Notes under the pieces: model-generated | Databases searched by the model: none | Seen by the model: only the letters and a program-made list of their open reading frames with translations | What the model was told of the DNA's origin: nothing | Shown here: positions 52,143-61,129 of the stretch, piece by piece | Position numbering within the stretch: position 1 is the first letter of the stretch | Layout: the number at the start of each line of letters is the position of its first letter | Assembly: GCF_947495995.1 (NCBI RefSeq) | Contig: NZ_CANMAX010000002.1 | Span: 186,001 to 250,000, forward strand | Reading direction: 5' to 3' | Length of the DNA stretch: 64,000 nucleotides | DNA from: an uncultured Tenacibaculum sp. | GTDB taxonomy: Bacteria > Bacteroidota > Bacteroidia > Flavobacteriales > Flavobacteriaceae | Position numbers and translations under genes: made by a program

Positions 52143-53015
52143 ATGGGTAAAATTCAACAAAAATGGTTTTATTTGATCTTTCTAGCTTTAGTGTGGGGAA
52201 GTTCTTTTATTTTAATGAAAAAGGCATTAATCGGATTAACTCCAATTCAAGTAGGAGCTTTACGAATAATTATAGCAACTATTTTCTTATTGATAATAGG
52301 CCATAAAAGTTTAAAGAAAATTAAAAAAGAGCAGTGGAAGTACGTTTTACTAAGTGCGCTGTTAGCTACTTTTTTTCCTTCATTTATGTATGCTTATGCG
52401 ATTTCTGGTATAGATAGTTCTATTGCTTCAATTTTAAACTCTCTAACTCCATTTAATACATTACTAATCGGTTCTTTGATTTTTGGCGTAGCATTTCAAA
52501 AGAATCAACTTATTGGAATTTTAGTCGGTTTAGTAGGAACTTGTATACTGATTTTAAAAGGAGCTGATTTAAATCCGAATCAAAATTATTGGTTCGCATT
52601 ATTACCAATTTTATCTTCTATCGGGTATGCATGTAATGTAAACATCATAAAAAAGTATTTACAAGAGTTAGATCCGTTAGCTATAACTACAGGGAATTTT
52701 ATATTAATAGTTATTCCAACTTTAATTGTACTGTTTTCTACGGGCTTTTTTACAACATTAGAATTTACTGAAGATGTAAATCAAGGGTTGTTTTATATTG
52801 GAATTTTAGCAATAGTAGGAACAGGAATAGCTAAGGTTATGTTTAATAAACTAATTCATATTTCTTCTCCTGTATTTTCGACTTCTGTAACATATTTAAT
52901 TCCTATAGTTGCCGTTTTATGGGGAATAGTAGACGGAGAACAATTAAGTGTAATTCAATTATTAGCCGGAATGATAATTCTCTTTGGAGTGTATTTAGTA
53001 AATAGAAAGAAATAA
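52143..53015 (+). CDS. EamA-family drug/metabolite transporter
   Basis: The 290-residue membrane protein has ten hydrophobic segments and two EamA repeats: LALVWGSSFILMKKALIG near residue 14 and PILSSIGYACNVNIIKKYL near 156. The family exports amino acids or other metabolites; the substrate is unknown. It is a single gene ending at a bidirectional terminator. Confidence 0.85.
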   Translation: MGKIQQKWFYLIFLALVWGSSFILMKKALIGLTPIQVGALRIIIATIFLLIIGHKSLKKIKKEQWKYVLLSALLATFFPSFMYAYAISGIDSSIASILNSLTPFNTLLIGSLIFGVAFQKNQLIGILVGLVGTCILILKGADLNPNQNYWFALLPILSSIGYACNVNIIKKYLQELDPLAITTGNFILIVIPTLIVLFSTGFFTTLEFTEDVNQGLFYIGILAIVGTGIAKVMFNKLIHISSPVFSTSVTYLIPIVAVLWGIVDGEQLSVIQLLAGMIILFGVYLVNRKK

Positions 53016-53017
53016 AA

Positions 53018-53045
53018 AAAGAGCTAGTTTAATACTAGCTCTTTT
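53018..53045. terminator. Bidirectional terminator between transporter and protease genes
   Basis: AAAGAGCTAGT and ACTAGCTCTTT form an 11-base stem with a five-base loop, flanked by A and T runs. It lies between the convergent DMT transporter and M16 protease genes. Confidence 0.75.
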
Positions 53046-53069
53046 AATTTTATATAAGTAAGAGATTTC

Positions 53070-55127
53070 TTATTTGAAATCAGCGTCAGAAACACCTTCA
53101 TTTACTTTAGCATTCTTTAATGTAAAAGTAGCTTTTTGAGGTCCAAAAGATCCTATTTTTTTAGTAGCAAACTTCACTCCATTAAAATCTTTATAATCAC
53201 TAAAAGTAGCTTCTTGTTTTTGGTTTCTTCCACCAAAAGCTACATTTTGTAATTCTTTAATCTTTAAACCTGTTTTAGTGTCAAAATAGAATGTATAAGA
53301 AACTATTTTTCCTTTCTTAGATAATACATAAGCTTCTTTTCCGTCTACATTTTCTATTCCAGTTAACTCTACTTCAGAGTTGTTTAGTAATCCAATTTCA
53401 GGTAAAGCACCTAAAACAACACTCATTTCTTCACTCATCCCAGGAACTGGCAAAGTTTGTCCGTTCATTTTAAGAGCGTCTTTACTCACAACTACATTAG
53501 CTACAGGTGAACCATTCATAGTTGTTTTAGTTCCAAAATGAGTAGCATTTCTTTTTTCTGTAGTAGTAACTTTTCCGTTTCCTAAATCAGCTTCATATTC
53601 TAATAATGTAGTGTTAAGACCTTTAACTTTGTCTTTTCCACCAATTGCATCAAAATATTTATTTAATACTGTTTCCTTAGTAACTCCAACTGGAATCTTT
53701 TTACCCATTTTTGGTTTAGAAGTAGTATTACCGTTTTTGTCAAAATACTTAATAGGGTATTTAGTCGTTTTTTCAAGGTTTCCTAAAACATCAGAACCTT
53801 TACCTGTAATAAAAATTCTAGCATTATCTCCCTTGAAATACTTTTTAGCAGCATTTTGAACATCTTCTAATGTTACATTATTAATGTAGCTTAAATAGTT
53901 TTCATAGAAGTCTTCTGGTAAATTGTAACGTGCAATATTTAATGCGTAGAGAGCAACAGTGTTAGGTTTTTGTACATCCATTACAAAATCACCAACATAT
54001 TTAGCTTTTGCATTTTTTAATTCTTCTGCTGTAACTTTCTCGAAACGAATTTTCTTAATTTCCTTTTGTAATTCAACAACAGCGCTATCAGTTACCATAT
54101 TACGAACACTAGCAGTAGCTCTAAAAGTACCAGCGTATTTATCTTGTCTTAAGCCAGAATATGAACCATAAGTGTAACCTTTATCTTCACGTAAATTCAT
54201 AAATAAACGTGCAGTTCCACCACCACCTAAAATGTTGTTTGCTAATAAACCAGCATAATAATCTTTATCACCTAAAGTTAAATCAACATTATTAATTACA
54301 GCAATTTCAGATTGTACTGCATTTGGCATGTCAATAAAGTTAATTTCTGTAGTAGCAGGATTTGAAGTCTTAGGAATTGTGTAAGCAGGAATTGTTCCTT
54401 TTTTCCAATCGCTAAATAACTTTTTAATTAGCTTTTTAGTTTTCTTCGGATTAAAATCTCCAACAATAACTAAATACGCATTATTCGGTCTGTAGTAGGT
54501 GTTATAGTTATTTTTAATATCCTCTAAAGTAATATTCTTGATAGATTTTGGAGTAGTGTACTCTCCAAAAGGGTGATTTTTACCATAAGTTAAATAATCT
54601 TGAACACGTCTTGCTATGGAAGGAACATTTTTTTCATTATTCTTTAAATTTTCTAAAGTTCTTTCTACTTGTTTATCGAATTCATCTTTAGAAAAAACAG
54701 AATTTTTAACTCCATCTGCCATTAAACCTAAAATTTCAGGAAAATATTTTTTTAATGAAGCAGCAAAAGCACCATTACTTGAAAATCCTACATTGGCTCC
54801 TAAGTAATCAACTTTCTCATTGAATTCATCTTTAGAAATATTTGTAGTACCATTTCCTAATAAACCACCCATTAAACCAGAAACTCCAGCTTTATTACCT
54901 TCAAAATATGGTTTGTTATCAATTGTTAAACTAGCTGATACTCTAGGTAACTTATGATTTTCAACCATAATAACCTTTAAACCGTTTGCTAATGAAAATT
55001 TAATAGGTTTACCTAATTTAACTTTAGGAGCAGGACCTGTTTTAGGTTGCTTGTTTAAATCTCTTTGTGCATTTGTAGCAAAAGCAATTGCTAAAATAGC
55101 TACGAATGATAATATTTTTGTTTTCAT
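53070..55127 (-). CDS. M16-family protein without zinc motif, with C-terminal lipoprotein-like domain
   Basis: The 685-residue protein has a signal peptide (LSFVAILAIAFATNAQ) and two M16 halves. The HxxEH position reads GVSGLMGGLLGNGT, so this is the non-catalytic subunit of an M16 pair; the substrate-binding GSYSGLR region is present at about 340. Residues from about 480 on form a third beta-rich domain (KTTMNGSPVANVVVSKDAL...). It lies 30 bp after the active M16 gene, and the two should form a heterodimeric periplasmic peptidase. Degradation of imported or surface peptides is likely. Confidence 0.85.
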   Translation of the reverse strand: MKTKILSFVAILAIAFATNAQRDLNKQPKTGPAPKVKLGKPIKFSLANGLKVIMVENHKLPRVSASLTIDNKPYFEGNKAGVSGLMGGLLGNGTTNISKDEFNEKVDYLGANVGFSSNGAFAASLKKYFPEILGLMADGVKNSVFSKDEFDKQVERTLENLKNNEKNVPSIARRVQDYLTYGKNHPFGEYTTPKSIKNITLEDIKNNYNTYYRPNNAYLVIVGDFNPKKTKKLIKKLFSDWKKGTIPAYTIPKTSNPATTEINFIDMPNAVQSEIAVINNVDLTLGDKDYYAGLLANNILGGGGTARLFMNLREDKGYTYGSYSGLRQDKYAGTFRATASVRNMVTDSAVVELQKEIKKIRFEKVTAEELKNAKAKYVGDFVMDVQKPNTVALYALNIARYNLPEDFYENYLSYINNVTLEDVQNAAKKYFKGDNARIFITGKGSDVLGNLEKTTKYPIKYFDKNGNTTSKPKMGKKIPVGVTKETVLNKYFDAIGGKDKVKGLNTTLLEYEADLGNGKVTTTEKRNATHFGTKTTMNGSPVANVVVSKDALKMNGQTLPVPGMSEEMSVVLGALPEIGLLNNSEVELTGIENVDGKEAYVLSKKGKIVSYTFYFDTKTGLKIKELQNVAFGGRNQKQEATFSDYKDFNGVKFATKKIGSFGPQKATFTLKNAKVNEGVSDADFK

Positions 55128-55157
55128 GATATTGTTTCGTTCTTTTTGATATTGAAA

Positions 55158-56471
55158 TTATTTCTTGTTTTCTGGTAAATATTCCATCACTAATCTTTGA
55201 TTAGGATTCAAATATTTTTTAGCAATATTTCTAATATCTTCTCTTGTAATTGATCTGTAAATATCAATTTCAGTATTTATTAAATTAGTATCTCCATATA
55301 ACATGTTGTATGTAGCTAAAGAACCAGCTATTCCTTCAACACTAGAGTTTGAACTTACAAATCTATTTTCAAACTGATTTTGTAATTTTTGATAGTCTTT
55401 TTCTGAAATTAATTCATTTTGAAGTTTTACAATTTCTTCATCAATTTCTTTTGTTAAATCGCCAAGAGATACCTTTCCTAAAGGTAAAGCATATACAATG
55501 TAAGTACCATAGTCTTCTTGACTGTTACTAAAAGCACCAGCTTGAAGAGCCACTTTTTTACTATCAACTAATTTTTTATATAGTACAGAACTTTTACCAA
55601 CACTTAAGTATGAAGAAATCATATCTAAAATTCTAGCATCTTTAGTTTTCATAGAAGGAGTTCTATATGCTAAGGCAATAGCTGGAATTTGAATGTTAGG
55701 GTCGTAAGCTTTTGCTTGAATTGTTTCCGTAATAGGATCTTCTTTAGGAAAATTTCTTTCAATATCTTTTCCTCTTGGAATTCTTCCAAAATATTCTTTG
55801 ATTAATTTTTTAGCTTCTCTTACATCTATGTCACCAGCAACAACTAAAGTAGCGTTGTTTGGTACATAAAACTTTTTATTGAAAGCTAAAAATTCTTCTA
55901 AAGTAGCAGCATCTAAATGCTCCATTTTACCAATAGTAGTTCCTTTATAAGGATGCTTTTTGAACATATGCTTTTTTACGTTTTCTTGAAAACGAGAATA
56001 TGGTCTGTTATCTACTCTTTGTCTTTTCTCTTCTTTAACAACTTCATTTTGTGTATCAACACCATCTTGTTTGATAATAGGATGTAATAAACGCTCAGAT
56101 TCCATCCATAACCCTAATTCTAAATTGTTAGAAGGAAAGATTTCATAATAATATGTTCTATCATCAGTTGTGTTTGCATTATTTCTACCTCCATTACCAG
56201 AAACAATTTTGAACCATTCTCCTTTCTTAATATTCTTAGTTCCTTCAAATAATAAATGTTCAAAGAAGTGGGCCATACCTGTTCTGTCTGGTTGCTCATC
56301 TTTAGCCCCAACATGATACATGACTGAAGTTATAACAACAGGAGCAGAGTTATCTTTATGCAAAATAACATGCATACCGTTGTTTAAATCGTACTCTTCA
56401 AATTCTACTTTCTGTGCTTTAGCTGAGAAAATAGCAGCCACAGTAGCTAGAGTTAATATTGTTTTTTTCAT
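55158..56471 (-). CDS. M16-family zinc metallopeptidase, active subunit
   Basis: The 437-residue protein has a signal peptide (KKTILTLATVAAIFSAKAQ) and the inverted zinc motif H68-F-F-E71-H72, followed by a third Glu in NEVVKEEKRQ. The family also has the R-Y substrate pair later. It is the first gene of the pair with the inactive partner at 53070, as in processing peptidases and PqqL-like enzymes. It acts in the periplasm. The substrate is unknown. Confidence 0.88.
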   Translation of the reverse strand: MKKTILTLATVAAIFSAKAQKVEFEEYDLNNGMHVILHKDNSAPVVITSVMYHVGAKDEQPDRTGMAHFFEHLLFEGTKNIKKGEWFKIVSGNGGRNNANTTDDRTYYYEIFPSNNLELGLWMESERLLHPIIKQDGVDTQNEVVKEEKRQRVDNRPYSRFQENVKKHMFKKHPYKGTTIGKMEHLDAATLEEFLAFNKKFYVPNNATLVVAGDIDVREAKKLIKEYFGRIPRGKDIERNFPKEDPITETIQAKAYDPNIQIPAIALAYRTPSMKTKDARILDMISSYLSVGKSSVLYKKLVDSKKVALQAGAFSNSQEDYGTYIVYALPLGKVSLGDLTKEIDEEIVKLQNELISEKDYQKLQNQFENRFVSSNSSVEGIAGSLATYNMLYGDTNLINTEIDIYRSITREDIRNIAKKYLNPNQRLVMEYLPENKK

Positions 56472-56638
56472 TAGTTAAAATTTGTTTTTTTCAGTGATTT
56501 GGGAGTTTGACGTCGCATAAATCAAAATGTTACACTGTTTTTTAAAATAATTTAATTTTTATTGTATTTTAGATTTTGGTAAAGATACGGACTATTATAG
56601 GTATAGTTATTATTTGTGATTTTTATTAATATAATGCA

Positions 56639-56668
56639 TTGTAATACAGAATTAAAAATGTATATTTG
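56639..56668 (+). promoter_or_regulatory. Promoter of rplU-rpmA
   Basis: TTG (56639-56641) followed after 19 bases by TATATTTG (56661-56668) is a perfect Bacteroidota-type promoter, 60 bases before the L21 start codon. Confidence 0.75.
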
Positions 56669-56728
56669 CACCCGCATTTCGCGAAGAAATGTGTTAATTA
56701 ATTAAAAATAAACGCAAAACAAATTCGT

Positions 56729-57235
56729 ATGTACGCAATCGTAGAGATAGCAGGGCAGCAGTTTAAAGTAGCAAAAGACCAAAAAGTTTACGTTCACCGT
56801 TTACCAGAAACAGAAGGTTCTACAGTAACTTTCGATAAGGTAATGTTAATCGATGACAATGGAAACGTAACTATTGGCGCCCCAGCTATAGAAGGTGCAG
56901 GTGTAACTGCAAAGATTTTAGGACACTTAAAAGGAGACAAAGTAATCGTTTTCAAAAAGAAAAGAAGAAAAGGTTACAAGAAGAAAAATGGTCACCGTCA
57001 GTACTTAAGTGAAATACAAATCGAAAGTATTGCTGCTTCAGGAGTTAAAGCAACTAAGAAAGCTAAAGCTGAACCAAAAGTAGAGGCTAAGGAAGCACCA
57101 GCTAAAGAAGCAAATGCAGACAACAAAGAACTAAGTTCTATGACAGTTGCAGAGTTAAAAGCTCTTGCTAAAGAAAGAGGTATTACTGGATATACTTCTT
57201 TAAAGAAAGCTGAATTAATTGAAGCTTTAAGTTAA
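56729..57235 (+). CDS. rplU: 50S ribosomal protein L21 with C-terminal SAP-like extension
   Basis: Residues 1-103 form a normal L21 (MYAIVEIAGQQFKV, KVMLIDDNGNVTIGAP, KKKRRKGYKKKNGHRQ). Residues 104-168 add a Lys/Ala/Glu-rich linker and a module LSSMTVAELKALAKERGIT...LKKAELIEAL that resembles the SAP or Rho N-terminal helix-extended-helix. L21 in most bacteria ends near residue 103. The extension may bind nucleic acid. It is cotranscribed with rpmA (gap 28 bp). Confidence 0.95.
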   Translation: MYAIVEIAGQQFKVAKDQKVYVHRLPETEGSTVTFDKVMLIDDNGNVTIGAPAIEGAGVTAKILGHLKGDKVIVFKKKRRKGYKKKNGHRQYLSEIQIESIAASGVKATKKAKAEPKVEAKEAPAKEANADNKELSSMTVAELKALAKERGITGYTSLKKAELIEALS

Positions 57236-57263
57236 TAATAATTAATTTAAAAAACTTAGAAAG

Positions 57264-57524
57264 ATGGCTCATAAGAAAGGTGTCGGTAGTTCGAAGAACG
57301 GTCGTGAATCGGAATCGAAACGTTTAGGAGTAAAAATATTTGGAGGACAAGCTGCTATCGCAGGTAACATTATTGTTCGTCAAAGAGGAACTCAACATTA
57401 CCCAGGTGAAAATGTTTACATGGGGAAAGATCATACTTTACACGCTAAAGTTGATGGTGTTGTTAAATTCCAAAAGAAAAGAGACAACAGATCATATGTT
57501 TCTATTCTTCCATTCGAAGCATAG
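57264..57524 (+). CDS. rpmA: 50S ribosomal protein L27
   Basis: The 86-residue protein has the L27 signature: [24 protein letters not shown], then [21 protein letters not shown]. The N-terminal MAHKKG is the mature type without the pro-sequence found in Firmicutes. It follows rplU as usual and ends at a strong terminator. Confidence 0.97.
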   Translation: MAHKKGVGSSKNGRESESKRLGVKIFGGQAAIAGNIIVRQRGTQHYPGENVYMGKDHTLHAKVDGVVKFQKKRDNRSYVSILPFEA

Positions 57525-57542
57525 TTTCATAAGAACATAAAT

Positions 57543-57576
57543 AAAAAAAGCTCAACGTTACGTTGAGCTTTTTTTA
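57543..57576 (+). terminator. Terminator after rpmA
   Basis: AAAAAAAGCTCAACG and CGTTGAGCTTTTTTT form a long perfect stem with loop TTA, followed by T-rich sequence. It ends the rplU-rpmA transcript. Confidence 0.85.
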
Positions 57577-57628
57577 TTTGAATTAAATTTAAAAATGATT
57601 TAGCATTATATAAACTTAAAAAAAGATA

Positions 57629-58045
57629 ATGAAAATAGTTAAAGAATACTCTTCTGGAGGAGTGATCTTCCGTAAAGTAGATAATAAAAATGAAGAGGTT
57701 TTACTTATTCGTGTAAGAAAGAATGGATTTGAATTACCTAAAGGACATATCGAACAAGGTGAAAGTGAATCACAGGCAGCAATCCGAGAATGTAAAGAAG
57801 AAGTAGGTATTATTAATGACTTAGTATTAGGAGACAAAGTAGGAGAGATTGCTTACTCTTTTATATCAGAAAATAAAACTATTAAAAAAAAAGTTTCTTA
57901 TTACTCAATTACTTTTAGTGGAGAGTTTAATTATATTAAACCTAAAAACACCCGTGAAATCATATGGATTTCAGAAATAGAATTAGAAACAATTGAACTT
58001 GTAAATGAAGAGTTGCGCTCAATTATTGCTAAATGTTTACTATAA
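57629..58045 (+). CDS. Nudix hydrolase
   Basis: The 138-residue protein has the complete Nudix box G39-x5-E45-x7-R53-E54-x2-E57-E58-x-G60 with the following Ile61. It opens with SSGGVIFRKV, the usual first strand. Such enzymes cleave nucleoside diphosphates linked to other groups, for example Ap4A or oxidised nucleotides; the substrate cannot be told. It is a single gene. Confidence 0.85.
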   Translation: MKIVKEYSSGGVIFRKVDNKNEEVLLIRVRKNGFELPKGHIEQGESESQAAIRECKEEVGIINDLVLGDKVGEIAYSFISENKTIKKKVSYYSITFSGEFNYIKPKNTREIIWISEIELETIELVNEELRSIIAKCLL

Positions 58046-58086
58046 AATTAAGCTCTCTAGTAATCAAATTTTAGAAAAACTTTGTA

Positions 58087-58746
58087 TTATATCTCTGCAT
58101 TCCATTCGTTATAGAATTGCTGTAGAAAGCTCTCCATATATTCATGACGTTGTTCTGCCATAAGTTTTCCAGAATTTGTATTCATTTTGTCTTTCAAAAG
58201 TAAAAGTTTCTCATAAAAATGATTTATAGTTGGAGCTGTAGATTTTTTATACTCTTCTTTAGACATATTTAAATTTGGCTTTATTTCTGGGTCGTATAAA
58301 GCTCTATTTTTAAATCCACCATAATTAAAACATCTAGCTATTCCTATAGCGCCTATAGCATCTAAACGATCTGCATCTTGAACAATATCTAATTCAATTG
58401 ACTTAAATGCTTGTTCGAAATTTCCACCTTTAAATGATATATTTTCAATAATTTTTATCACATGAGTAATTGTTTCGTTATCAACTTTTTGATCTTCTAA
58501 AAAAACTTTTGCTTTCTTAGGACCAATAGTTTCATCTCCGTTATGAAATTTACTATCTGCAATATCATGTAATAAAGCACCTAAAGCAACAACAAGTAGA
58601 TTCCCTTTCTCTTCTTTAGTAGCTATTTTCATAGCATTTTTATATACGCGTTCAATATGGAAAAAATCATGTCCGCCTTCTGCACCTTGTAAAACATCTT
58701 TAACGTGTGCGATAGTATTATCAACTATTTCTTTAATATCATTCAT
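58087..58746 (-). CDS. HD-domain phosphohydrolase
   Basis: The 219-residue protein has HD-type metal ligands: H30 in HDFFHIERVYKNA, H60-D61 in LLHDIADSKFH, and a later Asp in VQDADRLDAIGAIG. The family (YedJ/PgpH-like uridine or nucleotide phosphohydrolases) degrades nucleotide or sugar phosphates. The specific substrate is unknown. It lies downstream of asd but behind a terminator, so it is a separate unit. Confidence 0.8.
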   Translation of the reverse strand: MNDIKEIVDNTIAHVKDVLQGAEGGHDFFHIERVYKNAMKIATKEEKGNLLVVALGALLHDIADSKFHNGDETIGPKKAKVFLEDQKVDNETITHVIKIIENISFKGGNFEQAFKSIELDIVQDADRLDAIGAIGIARCFNYGGFKNRALYDPEIKPNLNMSKEEYKKSTAPTINHFYEKLLLLKDKMNTNSGKLMAEQRHEYMESFLQQFYNEWNAEI

Positions 58747-58758
58747 AGTTCAAAAATA

Positions 58759-58787
58759 AAAAATCCTACTGGTGAAAGTAGGATTTT
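58759..58787 (-). terminator. Terminator after asd
   Basis: AAAATCCTACT and AGTAGGATTTT form a stem with a GGTGAA loop, followed by T-rich DNA. It lies 25 bases after the asd stop codon. Confidence 0.75.
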
Positions 58788-58812
58788 AATACTATTTATA
58801 TTTGTACTGAAA

Positions 58813-59820
58813 TTATGCAGTAACAGGATTTTTAATTAAGTTTTTACTCACTAAATATTCTGCAATTTGAACAGCGTTAGTTGCCGCTCCTTTTCTTAAA
58901 TTATCAGAAACTATCCAAAGATTTAAAGTGTTAGCTTGTGATAAATCTCTACGAATACGCCCAACAAATACTTCGTCTTTACCATGTGCGTTTAAAGGCA
59001 TTGGATACTCATTATTTTCAATATTGTCTTGAACAATTACTCCTGGTGTTTCAGATAAAATTTGTCTAACTTCATTAAGTTCAAAATCATTTTCAAATTC
59101 AATATTTACAGATTCTGAATGACCACCAACAACAGGAATTCTAACAGCAGTTGCCGTAATTCCAATACTAGCATCATTTAATATTTTATGAGTCTCTCTA
59201 GTTAACTTTAATTCTTCTTTAGTGTAACCAGCTTCTTCAAAAACATCGCAATGTGGTAAAGCATTTTTATGAATTGGGTGAGGATAAGCACTTTCTCCTT
59301 CAACACCATTCACTTCATTCTCTAATTGTTGTACCGCTTTTACACCAGTTCCTGTAATAGATTGATATGTAGAAATTACTAATCTTTTCATATCATATTT
59401 CGCATGTAAAGGAGCTAAAGCCATTACCATTTGAATTGTAGAACAGTTTGGATTAGCAATAATTTTATCGCTTTCAGTTAATTCATTAGCGTTAATTTCC
59501 GGTACTACTAACTTTTTAGTAGGATCCATTCTCCAAGCAGAAGAATTATCAATTACAGTTGTACCTACTTCAGCAAATTTAGGAGCCCACTCTAAAGAAG
59601 TGCTTCCACCAGCAGAAAATAAAGCAATATCTGGTTTTAAATTCACTGCATCTTGTAATCCAATTACGTTATAGGTATTTCCTTTAAAAGTCATTTCCTT
59701 TCCTACAGAACGTTCTGAAGCAACTAAATATAACTCGCTAATATTAAAGTTTCTTTCTTCTAAAATTTGTAACATTACATTACCTACCATTCCTGTTGCA
59801 CCGACTACAGCTACTCTCAT
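58813..59820 (-). CDS. asd: Aspartate-semialdehyde dehydrogenase
   Basis: This enzyme reduces aspartyl phosphate to the semialdehyde for lysine, threonine and methionine synthesis. The 335-residue protein has VVGATGMVGNVMLQ at the N-terminus (NADP fold) and catalytic Cys126 in ANPNCSTIQM. SGGGGSS-like GGSTSLEWAP near 71 and HPIHKNALPHCD near 189 are family segments. It is a single gene with its own terminator, and is divergent from trhO. Confidence 0.93.
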   Translation of the reverse strand: MRVAVVGATGMVGNVMLQILEERNFNISELYLVASERSVGKEMTFKGNTYNVIGLQDAVNLKPDIALFSAGGSTSLEWAPKFAEVGTTVIDNSSAWRMDPTKKLVVPEINANELTESDKIIANPNCSTIQMVMALAPLHAKYDMKRLVISTYQSITGTGVKAVQQLENEVNGVEGESAYPHPIHKNALPHCDVFEEAGYTKEELKLTRETHKILNDASIGITATAVRIPVVGGHSESVNIEFENDFELNEVRQILSETPGVIVQDNIENNEYPMPLNAHGKDEVFVGRIRRDLSQANTLNLWIVSDNLRKGAATNAVQIAEYLVSKNLIKNPVTA

Positions 59821-59946
59821 GATGAAATATATTTTTTATACTTTGATTTTTAATTTCTTACTACAAATTTCAATAAAAAAAGTTTTAAAACAATACTTTA
59901 AGTGTAGAAAATTCACAGATTGTTTAAATTTAAACAAAATGATGTC

Positions 59947-59978
59947 TTGCAAATAAAAACTAAAATTCTGTACATTTG
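59947..59978 (+). promoter_or_regulatory. Promoter of trhO
   Basis: TTG (59947-59949) and TACATTTG (59971-59978) are separated by 21 bases and match the Bacteroidota promoter. The position of the -7 element rules out a TTG start at 59976 and supports the ATG at 60015. Confidence 0.7.
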
Positions 59979-60014
59979 CAGCCTAAAATATTGTTTAACT
60001 TAAAAAGGTATAGC

Positions 60015-61055
60015 ATGCAACTGTACAACAAGTTAAGCGCTGAAGAACGCGCTAAATTAATTGACGAAGCGGGAAAAGACCGTATTACTATTTCTTTCTA
60101 TCAATACTTTAAGATAGAAAATCCACAAATATTTAGAGATAAATTATTTATTGAATGGAATGCATTAGATGTTCTTGGTAGAACTTATGTTTCTTACGAA
60201 GGTATTAATGCACAAATTTCTGTTCCAGCAGAAAACTTTTTAGCTTTAAAAGAACAATTAGATAGTATTTCTTTCCTAAAAGATATTAGACTTAATGTTG
60301 CCGTAGAGCAAGACAATAAATCTTTCTTAAAACTTAAAGTAAAAGTTAGAAAGAAAATCGTTGCTGATGGTTTAAGTGATAACACATTTGATGTGACGAA
60401 TAAAGGAGTGCATTTATCTGCTGATGAGTTTAATAAAATGTTAGAAGATCCTAATACTGTTTGCGTAGATATGCGTAATCATTATGAGAGTGAAATAGGA
60501 CATTTTAAAGGTGCGGTTACACCAGATGTAGATACATTTAGAGATTCTTTAGATATTATTGAAGAAGATTTAAAAGAACATAAGGAAGATAAAAACTTAT
60601 TAATGTATTGTACTGGAGGTATTCGTTGTGAAAAAGCCTCAGCATATTACAAGCATAAAGGTTTTAAAAATGTTTTCCAATTAGAAGGAGGAATTATTGA
60701 ATATACAAGACAAGTAAAGTCTGAAGGATTAGAAAATAAGTTTTTAGGAAAGAACTTTGTATTTGATCACAGAAGAGCTGAACGTATTTCTGATGATGTA
60801 ATTTCTAATTGTCATCAATGTGGTAAACCTTGTGATACACATACCAATTGTGCTAATGAAGGTTGCCATTTATTATTTATTCAATGTGATGAGTGTGCAG
60901 AGAAAATGGAGAATACTTGTTCACCTGAATGTCAAGAAATAATTCATTTACCATTTGAAGAGCAAAAAGCTTTACGTAAAGGAAAACATGCAAGTAATAA
61001 GATTTTCAAAAAAGGAAGATCAGAAAAACTTAAGTTCCAAAAAAGCAATAGTTAG
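60015..61055 (+). CDS. trhO: tRNA uridine-34 hydroxylase (rhodanese-like)
   Basis: From ATG 60015 (MQLYNKLSAEERAKL) the protein has 346 residues. The middle rhodanese domain has the active-site loop MYCTGGIRCEKAS, and the C-terminal part has a zinc-type Cys cluster: CHQCGKPCDTHTNC, GCHLLFIQCDECAE and CSPECQ. This fits TrhO/YceA, which forms 5-hydroxyuridine at the wobble position of tRNA. A 13-residue-longer TTG start is contradicted by the promoter location. It is convergent with yidC. Confidence 0.88.
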   Translation: MQLYNKLSAEERAKLIDEAGKDRITISFYQYFKIENPQIFRDKLFIEWNALDVLGRTYVSYEGINAQISVPAENFLALKEQLDSISFLKDIRLNVAVEQDNKSFLKLKVKVRKKIVADGLSDNTFDVTNKGVHLSADEFNKMLEDPNTVCVDMRNHYESEIGHFKGAVTPDVDTFRDSLDIIEEDLKEHKEDKNLLMYCTGGIRCEKASAYYKHKGFKNVFQLEGGIIEYTRQVKSEGLENKFLGKNFVFDHRRAERISDDVISNCHQCGKPCDTHTNCANEGCHLLFIQCDECAEKMENTCSPECQEIIHLPFEEQKALRKGKHASNKIFKKGRSEKLKFQKSNS

Positions 61056-61078
61056 TTTTAAAAACTATAATCTAAAAT

Positions 61079-61108
61079 AAAAAAGCCACATCTAAGATGT
61101 GGCTTTTT
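61079..61108. terminator. Bidirectional terminator between trhO and yidC
   Basis: AAAAAGCCACATC and GATGTGGCTTTTT form a long perfect stem with loop TAA, serving both convergent genes. Confidence 0.85.
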
Positions 61109-61129
61109 CTGTATATATAAACTTCTAGT

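Noticed and set aside
59976-60014. TTG start giving a 13-residue longer TrhO
   Set aside because: It overlaps the promoter -7 element at 59971-59978, so it cannot be in the transcript.
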